Shown here in pieces: positions 9,441-18,010 of a stretch of 28,963 bases of DNA. The position numbers and the translations under genes were made by a program. The stretch spans positions 237,501 through 266,463 of the forward strand of contig CAUYUJ010016696.1 in the NCBI GenBank assembly GCA_963575745.1, in the 5' to 3' direction. The notes beneath the pieces were generated by a model. It was not told the origin of the DNA. It worked only from the letters and a program-made list of their open reading frames with translations, and did not search any database. Numbering within the stretch: the first letter of the stretch is position 1; the number at the start of each line of letters is the position of its first letter. This stretch comes from Prorocentrum cordatum (lineage: Eukaryota > Sar > Dinophyceae > Prorocentrales > Prorocentraceae).

Positions 9441-11005
9441 ATAAATCAGCCGAGAGATGTTCTCAGACGTCGAATTTCACGTGGGCGCGCATGATTCGGC
9501 CGCCCAGGCCAACGCGCACTTGTTGTGCGATTGCTACAACTTAGCTATATTGGTAGGCGCTGGCAAATTGCCAGTTGAAGCGCGGTGCCGAACACGTTGG
9601 GAACTGATCATCGGCAACGCGGTGGCGCAACATCAGCCGAGGTTTTTGGGCGCCAGAACATTTTGTGTACTGAACTGAAACGACTCAAAGCCAAGTGGGC
9701 GCAGCTCCCATGGCTCAAGATAACAACCCTATGTCCCCCCCTCCCGCGACGCGCGATGACCCGTGACATCTGGCAACAACCGCGGTGACACAAAGATAGC
9801 ACACATAAACAACTGTGGTTCGTGAAGAACTGGTACAGGGCAACCTGCAAACTGTCCAAGGGCAACATCAACATCCTTATGCAACGATTGAACATCGCTG
9901 TTCGCACGCACTTGAAAGAGGGGGCGCCAGCCGTTAGAAGTCATCTTGGTTGAACGAGATGCGTTGGACATTTTGTTCGTCGGGCGCCATGCGCATCCGC
10001 GCAACTGGGCGACGTCTCAGTTAGAACAACGCAGACGCACGATGAAATTTGTGCTTCCAATATGCGCGCGACGAATTTTGCCGTGATTAGCGAGAGGGCA
10101 TGCCGTTGACAAGTTATACATATATAGACGCAACGCTCGGAACGCGAATTGTCGATTCAACAACTGTTCTGGGAATGTGCAACGATGGCCAAGCCATTTT
10201 TCCAACGCGCAACGCATGTTTCTGTGAGTCTGGAAGATTTCGCGGTTCGTGCCAACAAGACGTCTCATCTTGAATAAAGTCGTATCTGCGAATATGAGTG
10301 GGCTAACGAGTTGATTTGTCGGACGCTCTGTTTTCGTTGGACTGTTGTTTGTTGTATCCTTGTCCGCAGTTGACATTGAACGTCCTATTCGAATAGGGCT
10401 GCAGCTGCGAATGCTTGACCGCGTGGTTTTATTTGATTGCGTGACGCGGGTGGACGCGCATCCGTTCCACTCGTCTCACACGTTATAGATTTGCGATGAA
10501 AATGGAAAACACGTCTTTTCACCAATAACCTAATTGATTGCGCATGTAGTGAAACACTGCGCTGCGACTTATATGATTTCATATGACGCAGCGATGATTT
10601 CAAGCGATTCGTCTGCGCAGAAACACAATGACATCTGCATGCCACAAATGCTGATGTTTTCCATGTAAAATATACGATGTCGCGCGCATCCGACAACCCA
10701 AACAGAAACAGGTAGAACATAAGAAACACCGAAACTTCCCCGGCGCTGTTTTGTTGTTTCTCTGGGGCTTGATGGCGCGCGCACAATCGGTTCAGCCCGG
10801 TCGCTCCTGCCCGCCTTGCAGCACTTGCCCCTGGAATCATTCTTTCCACTGCGGGGAGCGGTCCTTGCACGGCGATTGCAAAATCCAATCGCAATTCGGA
10901 CGGGAACTCCTGCGCGGAAAGGAATAGCACCCCACCCTTCGAGCTGCATGGGCGGCGGCGAGATCAAAACAAAGAATAATGCATCGCATGCAAACTGACA
11001 TTCGG
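9441..11005. other. Unique, less GC-rich gene-free spacer
   Basis: Composition drops towards balanced, with no strong simple repeat. Frames of 90-180 codons exist on the minus strand (for example 10376-10017, 119 codons), but none shows a recognisable domain, and their composition does not stand out. The hexamer GCAACG and the word GCGCAAC recur loosely. No RNA gene was recognised. It lies between the HSP70-lid gene and the methyltransferase gene. Confidence 0.45.
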
Positions 11006-11120
11006 AAGTCCGCGCGGGTTCGTTGGATCGGAGCCCCCTGGCGACGCCTCCGGAACCGCCCCTAGCGCCGCGCGTGCCGGCGAAAGGAATCATCGCCAAT
11101 CCCAGAACAAACGGTCGGAT
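11006..11120. repeat. Degenerate foldback element (family with 24.9 and 26.7 kb)
   Basis: The left end reads AAGTCCGCGCGGGTTCGTTG then GATCGG. The right end reads CGCCAATCCCAGAACAAACG then GTCGGA. These match the two ends of the copies at 24896-24992 and 26731-26842, with more substitutions. It is an old-looking member of the family. Confidence 0.5.
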
Positions 11121-11491
11121 TTCCTGGAGCTCGCGAAGCCAGCGATTGGGTCATATTCGATGTGATTCGGAAGAAGATTCAGGGCTACAGCTACGCCTCC
11201 CCGCCCCCCCCCTCGAGAAGTTGCAGGTGGCGGAAGTGGGGGGGGAGGGGGGGGGGGGGGAATGCTATGGAATGCTATGAGAAGGGGCAAGCGTCCAAGC
11301 CTCAACCCTGGGCCCCCCACGGCGGCGCGCAAGCCGCTCGCGCTGGGGCCCCTACCGCCGGAGACGATCCACCGACCCACGAGGGGCCCTCACCAATCCG
11401 CCGACCCTCATGGGGCCCTTATCCATCACTCCACTCCGAACTGCACGCCCACGCGTGGCGACGCTCATGGCTTACCGCCTGCATGGCCTTT
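11121..11491. other. Spacer 3' of the HSP70-lid gene, with poly-G tract
   Basis: Includes a run of about 22 G interrupted by one A (11238-11260), opposed by a poly-C run near 11204-11213, a possible hairpin or quadruplex. On the minus strand a candidate 5' splice site (GT at 11475-11474, context GCG/GTAAGC) ends a short coding-like stretch described under the HSP70-lid gene. Nothing else is recognisable. Confidence 0.45.
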
Positions 11492-12508
11492 TCAAGCTTC
11501 CGCAGGGCGATCTGCGCCGCCGCGAATGTCTGAAAGGGCCTCGCCGTCGTCGCGCCACTTGCCCCCCTCAGCGATCTTCGCAATAATATCCCGCTCCAGG
11601 TTGCAGGCTAGTTTCATCAAGAGGGGGTTGACGATTACCTCAAGCTTCTTCTGCCTACCCTCGAGCGCAACCTTCCCTTCGGACTGGGCGTTTCCCAACC
11701 AGTCAACGGTGTGATCGATCGCCTCCTCGATATTATTCTGGTCGCCGTCGTCAAGGTTGTCCTTGAAGTCCGCCTGCAGGAGTGTGTCGTGCACTGTGGA
11801 GCAGTAGCTGACGAGGCGGCGCACCGCCTCCGACCTCTCCTCGGCGTGCTTCGTCAATTCATTGGCCTTCTTCGACTCCTCCATGGCCTTCTCCTCGGCG
11901 AGCTGCACCTTGCGCTCAGCCTGCTGCATCGCCTCCTCGGCTCGCTTCAACATATCCTCAGCTTTCCTGGCCATCTGCTCGGCCTGCTGCAGCTTCTCCC
12001 TGGCCTTGGGGGTCGTCGCCATGGCCTGCTCCGACACGTTGGCCTGCTCCGCATTCCTCTCGACCTGAATGTCGGCGTCGGCGACCACCTGGCCCGCCGC
12101 CGCGGCGAGACCCGCGTACGACGAGTGGGCCGCCGCATTCCGGTGCTCGGAGGCACGCCCCAGCCTGCCCGCCACGGCTTGGCCTGGGGCCCCCAATCCG
12201 CACAGCACCTCCTTGGCGTCCTTGACGGTGCGCGCGATTCCCGTCATGTCGCTCACCATGCTGACCACCGCCTGGACCTCATCCAGCGCGCTGGACTCGC
12301 ACACGTCCTCAGCCGCCGCCAACGCCGCCGAGGCCTGCGCTGCCCCGCGGACGGCCGCGGCCACGAGCGTCGCGAGCCCTTTGCCCGAGAAGCCCATGCC
12401 AATCGCCGCCGCCGTGGTCCCGAACGCGGCCGCCGCCGCAGGGCAGCCCGCCAGCGCCTCCGCCAGCGCCGACTCCATCACTCGCCTCGCGCGAGGCGCA
12501 CCGCCCAT
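11492..12508 (-). CDS. Coiled-coil protein with an orphan HSP70 C-terminal lid domain
   Basis: A 338-residue frame, intact from ATG at 12508 (a second Met is residue 11) to TGA at 11494-11492. Residues 12-150 are Ala/Gly/Val-rich and helical, of unknown function, with an RNAAAH motif at 123-128. Residues 165-228 form a long Ala/Glu/Lys coiled coil. Residues 229-300 match the helical lid of HSP70: SYCSTVHDTL (234-243), FKDNLDDGDQNNIEEAI (248-264), Trp270-Leu271, Gln275, QKKLEVIVNP (286-295) and KL (299-300). HSP70 itself is about 640 residues with an ATPase domain, a beta-sandwich and then this lid; here the first two are absent. In HSP70 the lid closes over bound peptide, so a chaperone role here is not implied; docking or dimerisation is as likely. 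Past residue 325 a coding-like helix (FAAAQIALRKLEKAMQAV) continues in another frame after loss of one T at about 11534, ending at a GTAAGC splice-donor-like site, so the true C-terminus may differ. Confidence 0.72.
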   Translation of the reverse strand: MGGAPRARRVMESALAEALAGCPAAAAAFGTTAAAIGMGFSGKGLATLVAAAVRGAAQASAALAAAEDVCESSALDEVQAVVSMVSDMTGIARTVKDAKEVLCGLGAPGQAVAGRLGRASEHRNAAAHSSYAGLAAAAGQVVADADIQVERNAEQANVSEQAMATTPKAREKLQQAEQMARKAEDMLKRAEEAMQQAERKVQLAEEKAMEESKKANELTKHAEERSEAVRRLVSYCSTVHDTLLQADFKDNLDDGDQNNIEEAIDHTVDWLGNAQSEGKVALEGRQKKLEVIVNPLLMKLACNLERDIIAKIAEGGKWRDDGEALSDIRGGADRPAEA

Positions 12509-12544
12509 GGACGGCCCGCCGCGGCCAGCTCAGCCCCACGGCTA

Positions 12545-12870
12545 GGAGGGATGGAGGGAGGAGCGAGGAGGGAGAGAGGAGAAATGAGCACGGAGGAGAA
12601 GGGAGGAAGGAAACGGGACGGGGGAAGGAGGAAGGGTGAAGGAGGAAACACGGGGGAAGGAGGACGGAGGAAGGAGGGGGGCAGGAAGTTGAGAGGGATG
12701 TCCCCGTCTCCTGCGCACCTCCTCCCACTACTCCCGACGCGTCTCGGCCCCATCGCTCGTCCGGTCTCTCCCCACGTTCCCCTTGCCTCCCTCCCCTCTC
12801 CCTCGTCCCTCCCTTTTCCCTTCACCCCCCCCCCTGCCTCCCATTCTACAACTTCTCAATCTGAATACTA
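12545..12870. repeat. Polypurine block followed by polypyrimidine block
   Basis: Positions 12545-12690 are nearly all A/G on the plus strand (GGAGGAAGG-type), and 12735-12845 are mostly C/T (CCCTCCCTC-type). The arms are roughly complementary, so the pair is an imperfect inverted repeat. It lies just upstream of the minus-strand HSP70-lid gene and would be in its 5' region. Confidence 0.65.
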
Positions 12871-12994
12871 CCCTCCTCCTTCCCCTGATGACGGGTTGGG
12901 AGTGTTCGCCCCCCCCCTCCCTGGCGTATTGTTTGTTTACACACAGGATTCCCCGGAGTTGGGTTTTCGCCTGCATTTGTTTTCAAAATGCTGC

Positions 12995-13186
12995 TCTCGC
13001 TGAGGCACCGGCCTCATTTTCGGGCCCCGCTCGTTCCGAGTCGTGCTCCCGCTGCAGCGCTGGCCTCATTTCCGTGCTTCCGCTCGTTCCGAATCGTGCT
13101 CCCGCTGCATCGCTGGCCTCATTTCCGCGCTTCCGCTCGTTCCGAATCGTGCTCCCGCTGCAGCGCTGGCGTCATTTCCCGTGCCA
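12995..13186. repeat. 53-bp tandem repeat, about 3.6 copies
   Basis: The word TCGTTCCGA recurs at 13031, 13084 and 13137, exactly 53 bases apart. The unit includes TCGTGCTCCCGCTGCAGCGC followed by TGGCCTCATTTCC. The first copy is partial and more diverged, and the last breaks off into the ATGC-rich region. Confidence 0.9.
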
Positions 13187-13490
13187 TGCCACGGCATGCA
13201 ATGCAATGCTAGGTTGCGTTCCGCTGCGCGATGCCACGCCTTCAGCTGAAGCTGTGATATGCTGTGCTTAAAAACCACGTCGTGCTATGCCATGCTACGC
13301 TTTGATCTTCAACGCCATGTTATGCAATGTTATGTTCGGGGCCGCTGTGCGATGCCATGCTTTGCGTTGCAAAGCTTTGTGATGCAATTCTTCACTACGC
13401 CATGCCACGCCATGCTGTGACATACTACGCTTTGCGGTGCTCTTCTACGCCATGCCATGCCATGCTCTGCAATGCATCGCGTACCCTTTC
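13187..13490. repeat. Degenerate ATGCC/ATGCT short-period repeat
   Basis: Words such as CCATGCCA, GCAATGC and CTACGC recur every five to ten bases without a fixed period for 300 bases. A reverse-orientation version (CAATGCCAAG) appears at 19600-19690. Confidence 0.6.
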
Positions 13491-13589
13491 GGGATCATTG
13501 CCCTGCTCGACTGTGCGAGTAGAGAAGGGATCCACGCCATGGTATGGGAGGGAGGGGTAGGATGTCAGATATGACGCGAGCGCACCTAG

Positions 13590-14226
13590 CTTGCCCCCTC
13601 TCCCCTCCCTGCCTCCCCCCTCGCCCCTCCCTTGTCCATTCTCCTGCCCCGCCGCCCCTTCTCCCTTCGCCCTCCCTCCCTTCTCCCTCCTTTGCCTCAC
13701 TGCCTCCCTGTTCCCTGATGCCTCCGTCCGCCCTCTTCCCCTTCCTTTCCTGGATCGCGGCCGAGGCCAGCGAGTCTGAAGCGGAGGGGAGGGTAGGGAT
13801 CAGGAGGAAGGATGCGGAGGACGAGGACGAAGAACACGAAGAGGTCGAGCGGGAGATGACGATGGGGCTAGGGGGATTGGGGAAGCAGGAGGAGATGGAG
13901 GCGGACCAGGCCGACGAGGAGGCCGAGAACGAAAACGCTGGTGAGGATGACGAGGGCAGGGGGAACAAGGGGGAGCAGGATGAAGGATGATGAGAACGAC
14001 GAAAAGAAATGACGATGACGACAAGGAAGAATCGGCATCGGGGATTGTCGAGAAAGATTACGATAACAAGAACGAGGTGGATAACGAGGAGTATGGCGAA
14101 GCGGGAGGACGCGAGAGAGGAGGCGGAGGGTAACGACACTAAGGAGGAGGAGGAGGAGGATAAGAAGGAGGAGGAGGAGGATAAGAAGGAGGAGGAGGAG
14201 GAGGACCAGGAGGGGAATGAGGTGTG
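13590..14226. repeat. Polypyrimidine block then polypurine (GGA)n block
   Basis: Positions 13590-13750 are C/T-rich; 13780-14226 are G/A-rich, ending in GGAGGAGGATAAGAA repeats (14141-14213). The order is the reverse of that at 12.5-12.9 kb. Acidic or Ser-rich frames through it are compositional. Confidence 0.7.
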
Positions 14227-14456
14227 AAGACGGCCCGCGCTCACTGGTAGAGGCTCCCGCCGATGCCCGTGAACGCAGCGGCGGGGGGGGGCGTTTGGTC
14301 CTCCAAGCGTGGAAAGTCCTGCTCTCTCCTGCACCTCGTGCTACAGCGCGACAGGGTCAGTGGGATGCGCGGTGAGTTCGCAAACGTCTTGGGCGCACAG
14401 GTTGAGGCCCTTTTTGAAAGACAGCGGCCAGCGATCGTGGCCCAGGATGGGCCGGG

Positions 14457-14723
14457 GATGCGAGACCCAAAAGGACCCCGTGTTAGGACAGCACAATCCA
14501 CCCCCACCCCAGGCCATCCCCATCCCAAGCCAGAACCCCCTCCCGACCTGGTGATCCAGAGGTTCCTCGCTGGGGGGTGGATTTTGAATTTTCTTTTTGC
14601 GGCAAAAATGCACTGGACGGACCCCAGCCAGGCATCCCCTGGAAATAACCAGGTCGGGGTTGGGGGTCCTGGCTGGGGGTGGGAAAGGGCTGTGCTTTCC
14701 TCAGTGTGGAATGCTACGCATCC
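14457..14723. repeat. Long nested foldback (inverted repeat) element
   Basis: Several nested arm pairs share one centre near 14600: GGATGCG (14457) with CGCATCC (14717-14723); CAGCACA... (about 14489) with ...TGTGCTTTCC (14691-14700); AGCCAGAACCCCCTCCCGAC (14529) then CTGG with its near-complement at 14649-14673; CCAGAGGTTCCTCGCTGGGG (14555) with CCCCAGCCAGGCATCCCCTGG-type sequence at 14622-14642; and TTTTTGC/GGCAAAAA at the centre. The whole could fold into an imperfect hairpin of about 265 bases, typical of a foldback or MITE-type element. No coding capacity. Confidence 0.7.
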
Positions 14724-14794
14724 TCGTGATCCTTCTATAGGGGAACAGACTACTTCATACCCATGGAAGCCGGAAGACCGCGAGGCTTTCGTGG

Positions 14795-14928
14795 TAGGCG
14801 CTGTGGGGCCCCAAAGAATATACACCGCCACGTCGATTCCTCCTCTCTCCTCGTTCCAGTGAGAGGGAGGTGGGGAGGGAGGTGGTGGTGGTGTATATTT
14901 TTGGGCCCCCCACGCTGGCCCGCCCCCC
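14795..14928. repeat. Second foldback element
   Basis: The left arm contains GGGGCCCCAAAGAATATACA (from 14806) followed by CCGCCAC. The right arm contains GGTGTATATTTTTGGGCCCC. Reversed, the right arm reads GGGGCCCAAAAATATACACC. The arms continue as CCTCCTCTCTC and GAGAGGGAGG on either side of a short centre near 14861. Confidence 0.65.
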
Positions 14929-14932
14929 CCCA

Positions 14933-15020
14933 GGCGCGCGGAGCGCGCCAGGGGCGGCGCTGGAGGCGCCGCCAGGGGGGGGGGCCCAACGCCGATCCGA
15001 CAAATCTGCACGGACCTCCG
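14933..15020. repeat. Right half of the shared-end foldback family
   Basis: From GCGCGCGGAGCGCGCCAGGG through GGGGCCCAACGCCGATCC to AAATCTGCACGGACCTCC it matches the right half of the copy at 26731-26842, including the internal GGAGCGCGCCAGGG-CGGTGCTG region. The left terminal sequence is missing, probably truncated by the neighbouring foldback. Confidence 0.6.
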
Positions 15021-15053
15021 AGTCATGTCGCTGCGTGATCCCCCACAACTGGT

Positions 15054-15201
15054 TCGGGCATGTCCCCCTACAGGCGGATTCTGGGCGAAACGTTAAACAT
15101 AGCAAAACCATGCTCAAACATATGGTAAAAAGTCGAACTATCGCCCCCAGACTATTTCCTGTGCGTTTGTGAACATTCCCCCTGTAGAGGGACATGCCCG
15201 A
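15054..15201. mobile_element. Small MITE-like element with 25-bp terminal inverted repeats
   Basis: The left end is TCGGGCATGTCCCCCTACAG followed by GCGGA (15054-15078). The right end, read on the opposite strand, is TCGGGCATGTCCCTCTACAG followed by GGGGA (15177-15201). They match at 23 of 25 positions. The 98-bp interior is AT-richer than its surroundings and has no open frame of note. No target-site duplication is evident. Transposon origin is inferred from form alone. Confidence 0.6.
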
Positions 15202-15409
15202 CTTAACCCTGAACAGACATGCTGCTCAGCCGTCTGGTCCTGCCTGGCTGCCGATGCTCACGCTACGGCTCTGGGCCCTTCGCCTGGCTGCTGCTGCTGC
15301 TGCCCGCCACGACCTCTGCTCGCGCTGCCGGCCCCCTGCCCCTGCCTGCTTTTGTCCCCTCCGCCTCCTCGGTCCCCTGCTCCTCTCCCTCCTCTCCCTG
15401 ATCATTGGA

Positions 15410-15640
15410 CACTGGAATCTTCCAGCCGCGACCGCCGATATCGGCCGCTGCCGCTGTCGCTTCAAATTTCGGTATCGGTCGCGACCGAATTGCTTCAAAA
15501 TCGGTCGCGACCGATCTGTCGCGACCGATCAGTCGCGATCGGTGGTAACCGGTCGCAACCGACTGTGGGATCGGTCGCGATCGGTCGCGACCGATTTGGA
15601 TTGCCGATCGGTCGCTTCTGATCGCGACCGAAAGGGCCTG
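15410..15640. repeat. Cluster of TCGGTCGCGACCGA palindromes
   Basis: The perfect 14-bp palindrome TCGGTCGCGACCGA or close variants (TCGCGATCGG, GGTCGCAACCGA) occur at least eight times between 15470 and 15630, with irregular spacing of about 14-30 bases. Each copy centres on TCGCGA. No gene overlaps it. Confidence 0.85.
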
Positions 15641-15799
15641 AATCCAATGCTCTCGCCGGCCCCCTGCTCCTTTCCCTCCTCTATTGCCTGCTTCTGGTTC
15701 TTGTAAGCCTAGAGAAGAGTACCCACACCAACACCGGGCGTTAATTCATGGGGGCGATAAATGGGGGAAGGGAGGGAGAAACGTGCACCTTTCGGTTGG

Positions 15800-16010
15800 G
15801 GCGGTCTTCGGGGCTTCTTGGGCTGTTTTGGAGCTTCGGAAAAGCGGAACAGTGCTCTTACAACAAACCGCGCGACTTTCCGAAAGGATTCTGCCCTCTT
15901 CGGGTGCATTTTGGCAGGCCTGTTGGAAGCCTCTTGAAGGGTCCTGGAGCGTTCTCGGGCCGCTTCGGGGCCATCTTGGGCGCTTTGGGGCGGTGCTTCG
16001 GTGCCTCTGT
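15800..16010. repeat. TTGGG-rich dispersed repeat, copy 1
   Basis: CTTGGGC/CTTCGGGG words recur every 10-15 bases, with an internal CTTTCCGAAAGGAtT segment (about 15884) that also occurs as CTTCCGAAAGGAaT in the copy at 22.9 kb. Frames read as Gly/Leu/Trp (plus) or Pro/Arg/Lys (minus) repeats. See also 19840-20420, 22571-23050 and, inverted, 28105-28265. Confidence 0.6.
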
Positions 16011-16135
16011 CCCTCCTCCTCCTCCTCCTCCTCCTCCTCCTTTTCCTCCTCCTCCTCCTCCTCCTCCCCCTCCTCCTCCTTTTCCTCCTCCTCCTCCTCC
16101 TCTTCTTTCTCCTCCTCACTCCCCCCTCTCTTTTC
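16011..16135. repeat. (CCT)n microsatellite
   Basis: CCT triplets are broken by three TTT or CCCC interruptions. This is the second CCT array of the window. Confidence 0.9.
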
Positions 16136-16291
16136 TTGGGCCCCAGTGGACCGTCTGGAAATGTCCCTGGGGCTCCTTTTGAAATAGGTTTTGGGACTGC
16201 CTTGGGCCGTCCGTGAGCGTTCTGGGAGGCCATGCCCCCCATGTCCCTCCGCGGTCTCTGGGCCCGACCAGGGGGGCCTTGTCCCCCGGTG

Positions 16292-16362
16292 TGTATATAT
16301 AGATATACACACATACATACACACATACATGCATACATACATACAGACATACATGTGTAGGC

Positions 16363-16396
<34 letters not shown>

Positions 16397-16403
16397 CTAT
16401 ACC
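16292..16403. repeat. CATA / TA / CA microsatellite
   Basis: Mixed (CATA)n (16312-16350), perfect (TA)n (16364-16384) and (CA)n (16385-16396). It directly precedes the first hairpin box of the macrosatellite, as TA tracts do for the later boxes. Confidence 0.85.
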
Positions 16404-16404
16404 T

Positions 16405-16809
16405 ATACGACCACCCTTCGGGTGATAAGGAGGTTCGGGGGGGGGAAGAACCAACGTCTCACTCGATCGGTCTCACTATCGGTCCCACTATCGATCTCAC
16501 TATCGATATCACTATCGGTCTCGTTCGATCTCACTCGATCGATCTCACAGTCGATCTCACTCGACCTATCTCATTCGATCGATCTCACACTTGATATGAC
16601 TACCGGAATCACAATCGATCTCACAATCGATCTCACAATCGATCTCACATTCGGTTTCACTATCGATATCACAATCGATCTCACAATCAACGTCATCATC
16701 ATCACCATCAAAACCATCAACACCACCATCAGCATCATCATCATCAGTATCAGCATCATCATCATCGGGACACCATCATCACCATCATCATCATCATCAT
16801 CATCATCAC

Positions 16810-16858
<49 letters not shown>

Positions 16859-17190
16859 GTCATCGGGACACCGACGGGACACCGGAGGGACACCGCGGGG
16901 CCCCGGCCGCCCGGAAGGGAGACATTTGGTCCGGCCGCGCCTCAACCACACGGGACACCAGCGGGACACCGGCCGGACACCGCGGGCCCCCGGCCGCCCG
17001 GAAGGGAGACATTTGGTCCGGCCGCGCCTCAGCCACAGGAGACTTTCTCTCGCCCGCCCACGCAGCTTCGCCTCGCCCGCACGGCACGCACGAACACGAA
17101 ACCGAAATCGATTTCCCGGTAGGGGGGCTCTCCGTTCCACTTCGATCTCACCCCCTCACCTCCGATACATATGTATATATATACACCGAT
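16405..17190. repeat. Composite macrosatellite, unit A
   Basis: Order within the unit: hairpin box CCACCCTTCGGGTGATAAGG (16411); a 12-bp minisatellite of ATCGATCTCACT type (about 16458-16690); CAT microsatellite (16691-16866) carrying an internal GGGACACCATCATCACC interruption; an 11-bp GGGACACCGAC minisatellite alternating with a block containing GGAAGGGAGACATTTGGTCC, twice (16866-17037); a conserved block of about 130 bp (17037-17166) ending CACCTCCGATA; then a TA tract leading into the next hairpin box. Open minus-strand frames reflect periods divisible by three. Confidence 0.85.
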
Positions 17191-17457
17191 ACGACCACCC
17201 TGCGGGTGATAAGGAGGTTGGGGGGGGTGGAGGGCCGAGCAATCGGCAACAGTGGTGATTGTTCTCCTGACGATGCCAGTGGAGATTTTTTTCTCGGAGG
17301 CCTGCTGAGGCTCCTCTCCCTCCCTTTGTCGGGTTGCACATGGTGCAGATGCAATTGATGAGAACTGCTGCGACAGCGACGGCGGCGGCGTCCTGTCGGC
17401 GTATCCCTTTTTTATGTAGACAGACCAACTCCAGGGGCCCAGACGCATCATCATCAT

Positions 17458-17522
<65 letters not shown>

Positions 17523-17541
17523 ACATCAACATCAACATCAG

Positions 17542-17596
<55 letters not shown>

Positions 17597-17612
17597 GGGA
17601 CACCATCATCAC

Positions 17613-17644
<32 letters not shown>

Positions 17645-17921
17645 CCATCATCATCATCATAATCATCATCAACATCATCATCGGGACACCGACGGGACAC
17701 CGACGGGACACCACCGGGACACCGGCGGGACACCGCGCGGCCCCGCGCCCCGGTGGAGAATCATTTGGTGCGGCCGCGCCTCAGCCACAGGAGACTTTCC
17801 TCTCGCCCGCCCACGCAGCTTCGCCTCGCCCGCACGCACGGCACGCACGAACACGAAACCGAAATCGATTTCCCGGTAGGGGGGCTCTCCGTTCCACTTC
17901 GATCTCACCCCCCAACCTCCG

Positions 17922-17953
<32 letters not shown>

Positions 17954-18010
17954 ATGTGTATATCTGTATGTGTAACTGTATTTGTGTGTATATGTATGTG
18001 TACCGCATAG
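17191..18010. repeat. Composite macrosatellite, unit B
   Basis: Begins with the hairpin box in variant form (CCACCCTGCGGGTG, 17195). The 12-bp minisatellite is replaced by about 210 bp of unrelated unique sequence (17230-17440). The CAT array (17445-17682) has the same GGGACACCATCATCACC interruption as unit A. One diverged copy of the ATTTGGTsCGGCCGCGCC block follows, then the conserved block (17785-17922), and a TA/TG tract to the next box at 18012. Confidence 0.85.

Noticed and set aside
8026-9444. 472-codon plus-strand open frame
   Set aside because: Very GC-rich sequence seldom contains stops; equally long frames lie on the other strand, the product is Arg/Pro/Ala-rich without any domain, and it overlaps the 5' part of the methyltransferase gene.
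9701-9719. Possible relic of the dinoflagellate spliced leader (CCATGGCTCAAG)
   Set aside because: Only the last nine bases match; a nine-base match is not rare in a window of this size, and there is no gene on that strand.
10017-10376. 119-codon minus-strand frame in the balanced-composition spacer
   Set aside because: Length is not exceptional, and no domain, neighbour relation or repeat supports it.
13495-14334. 279-codon Ser-rich minus-strand frame
   Set aside because: Produced by purine/pyrimidine tracts; no domain.
16411-16430. Hairpin box CCACCCTTCGGGTG as a transcription terminator
   Set aside because: The stem is short, no T run follows, and the box recurs as part of the macrosatellite without adjoining genes.
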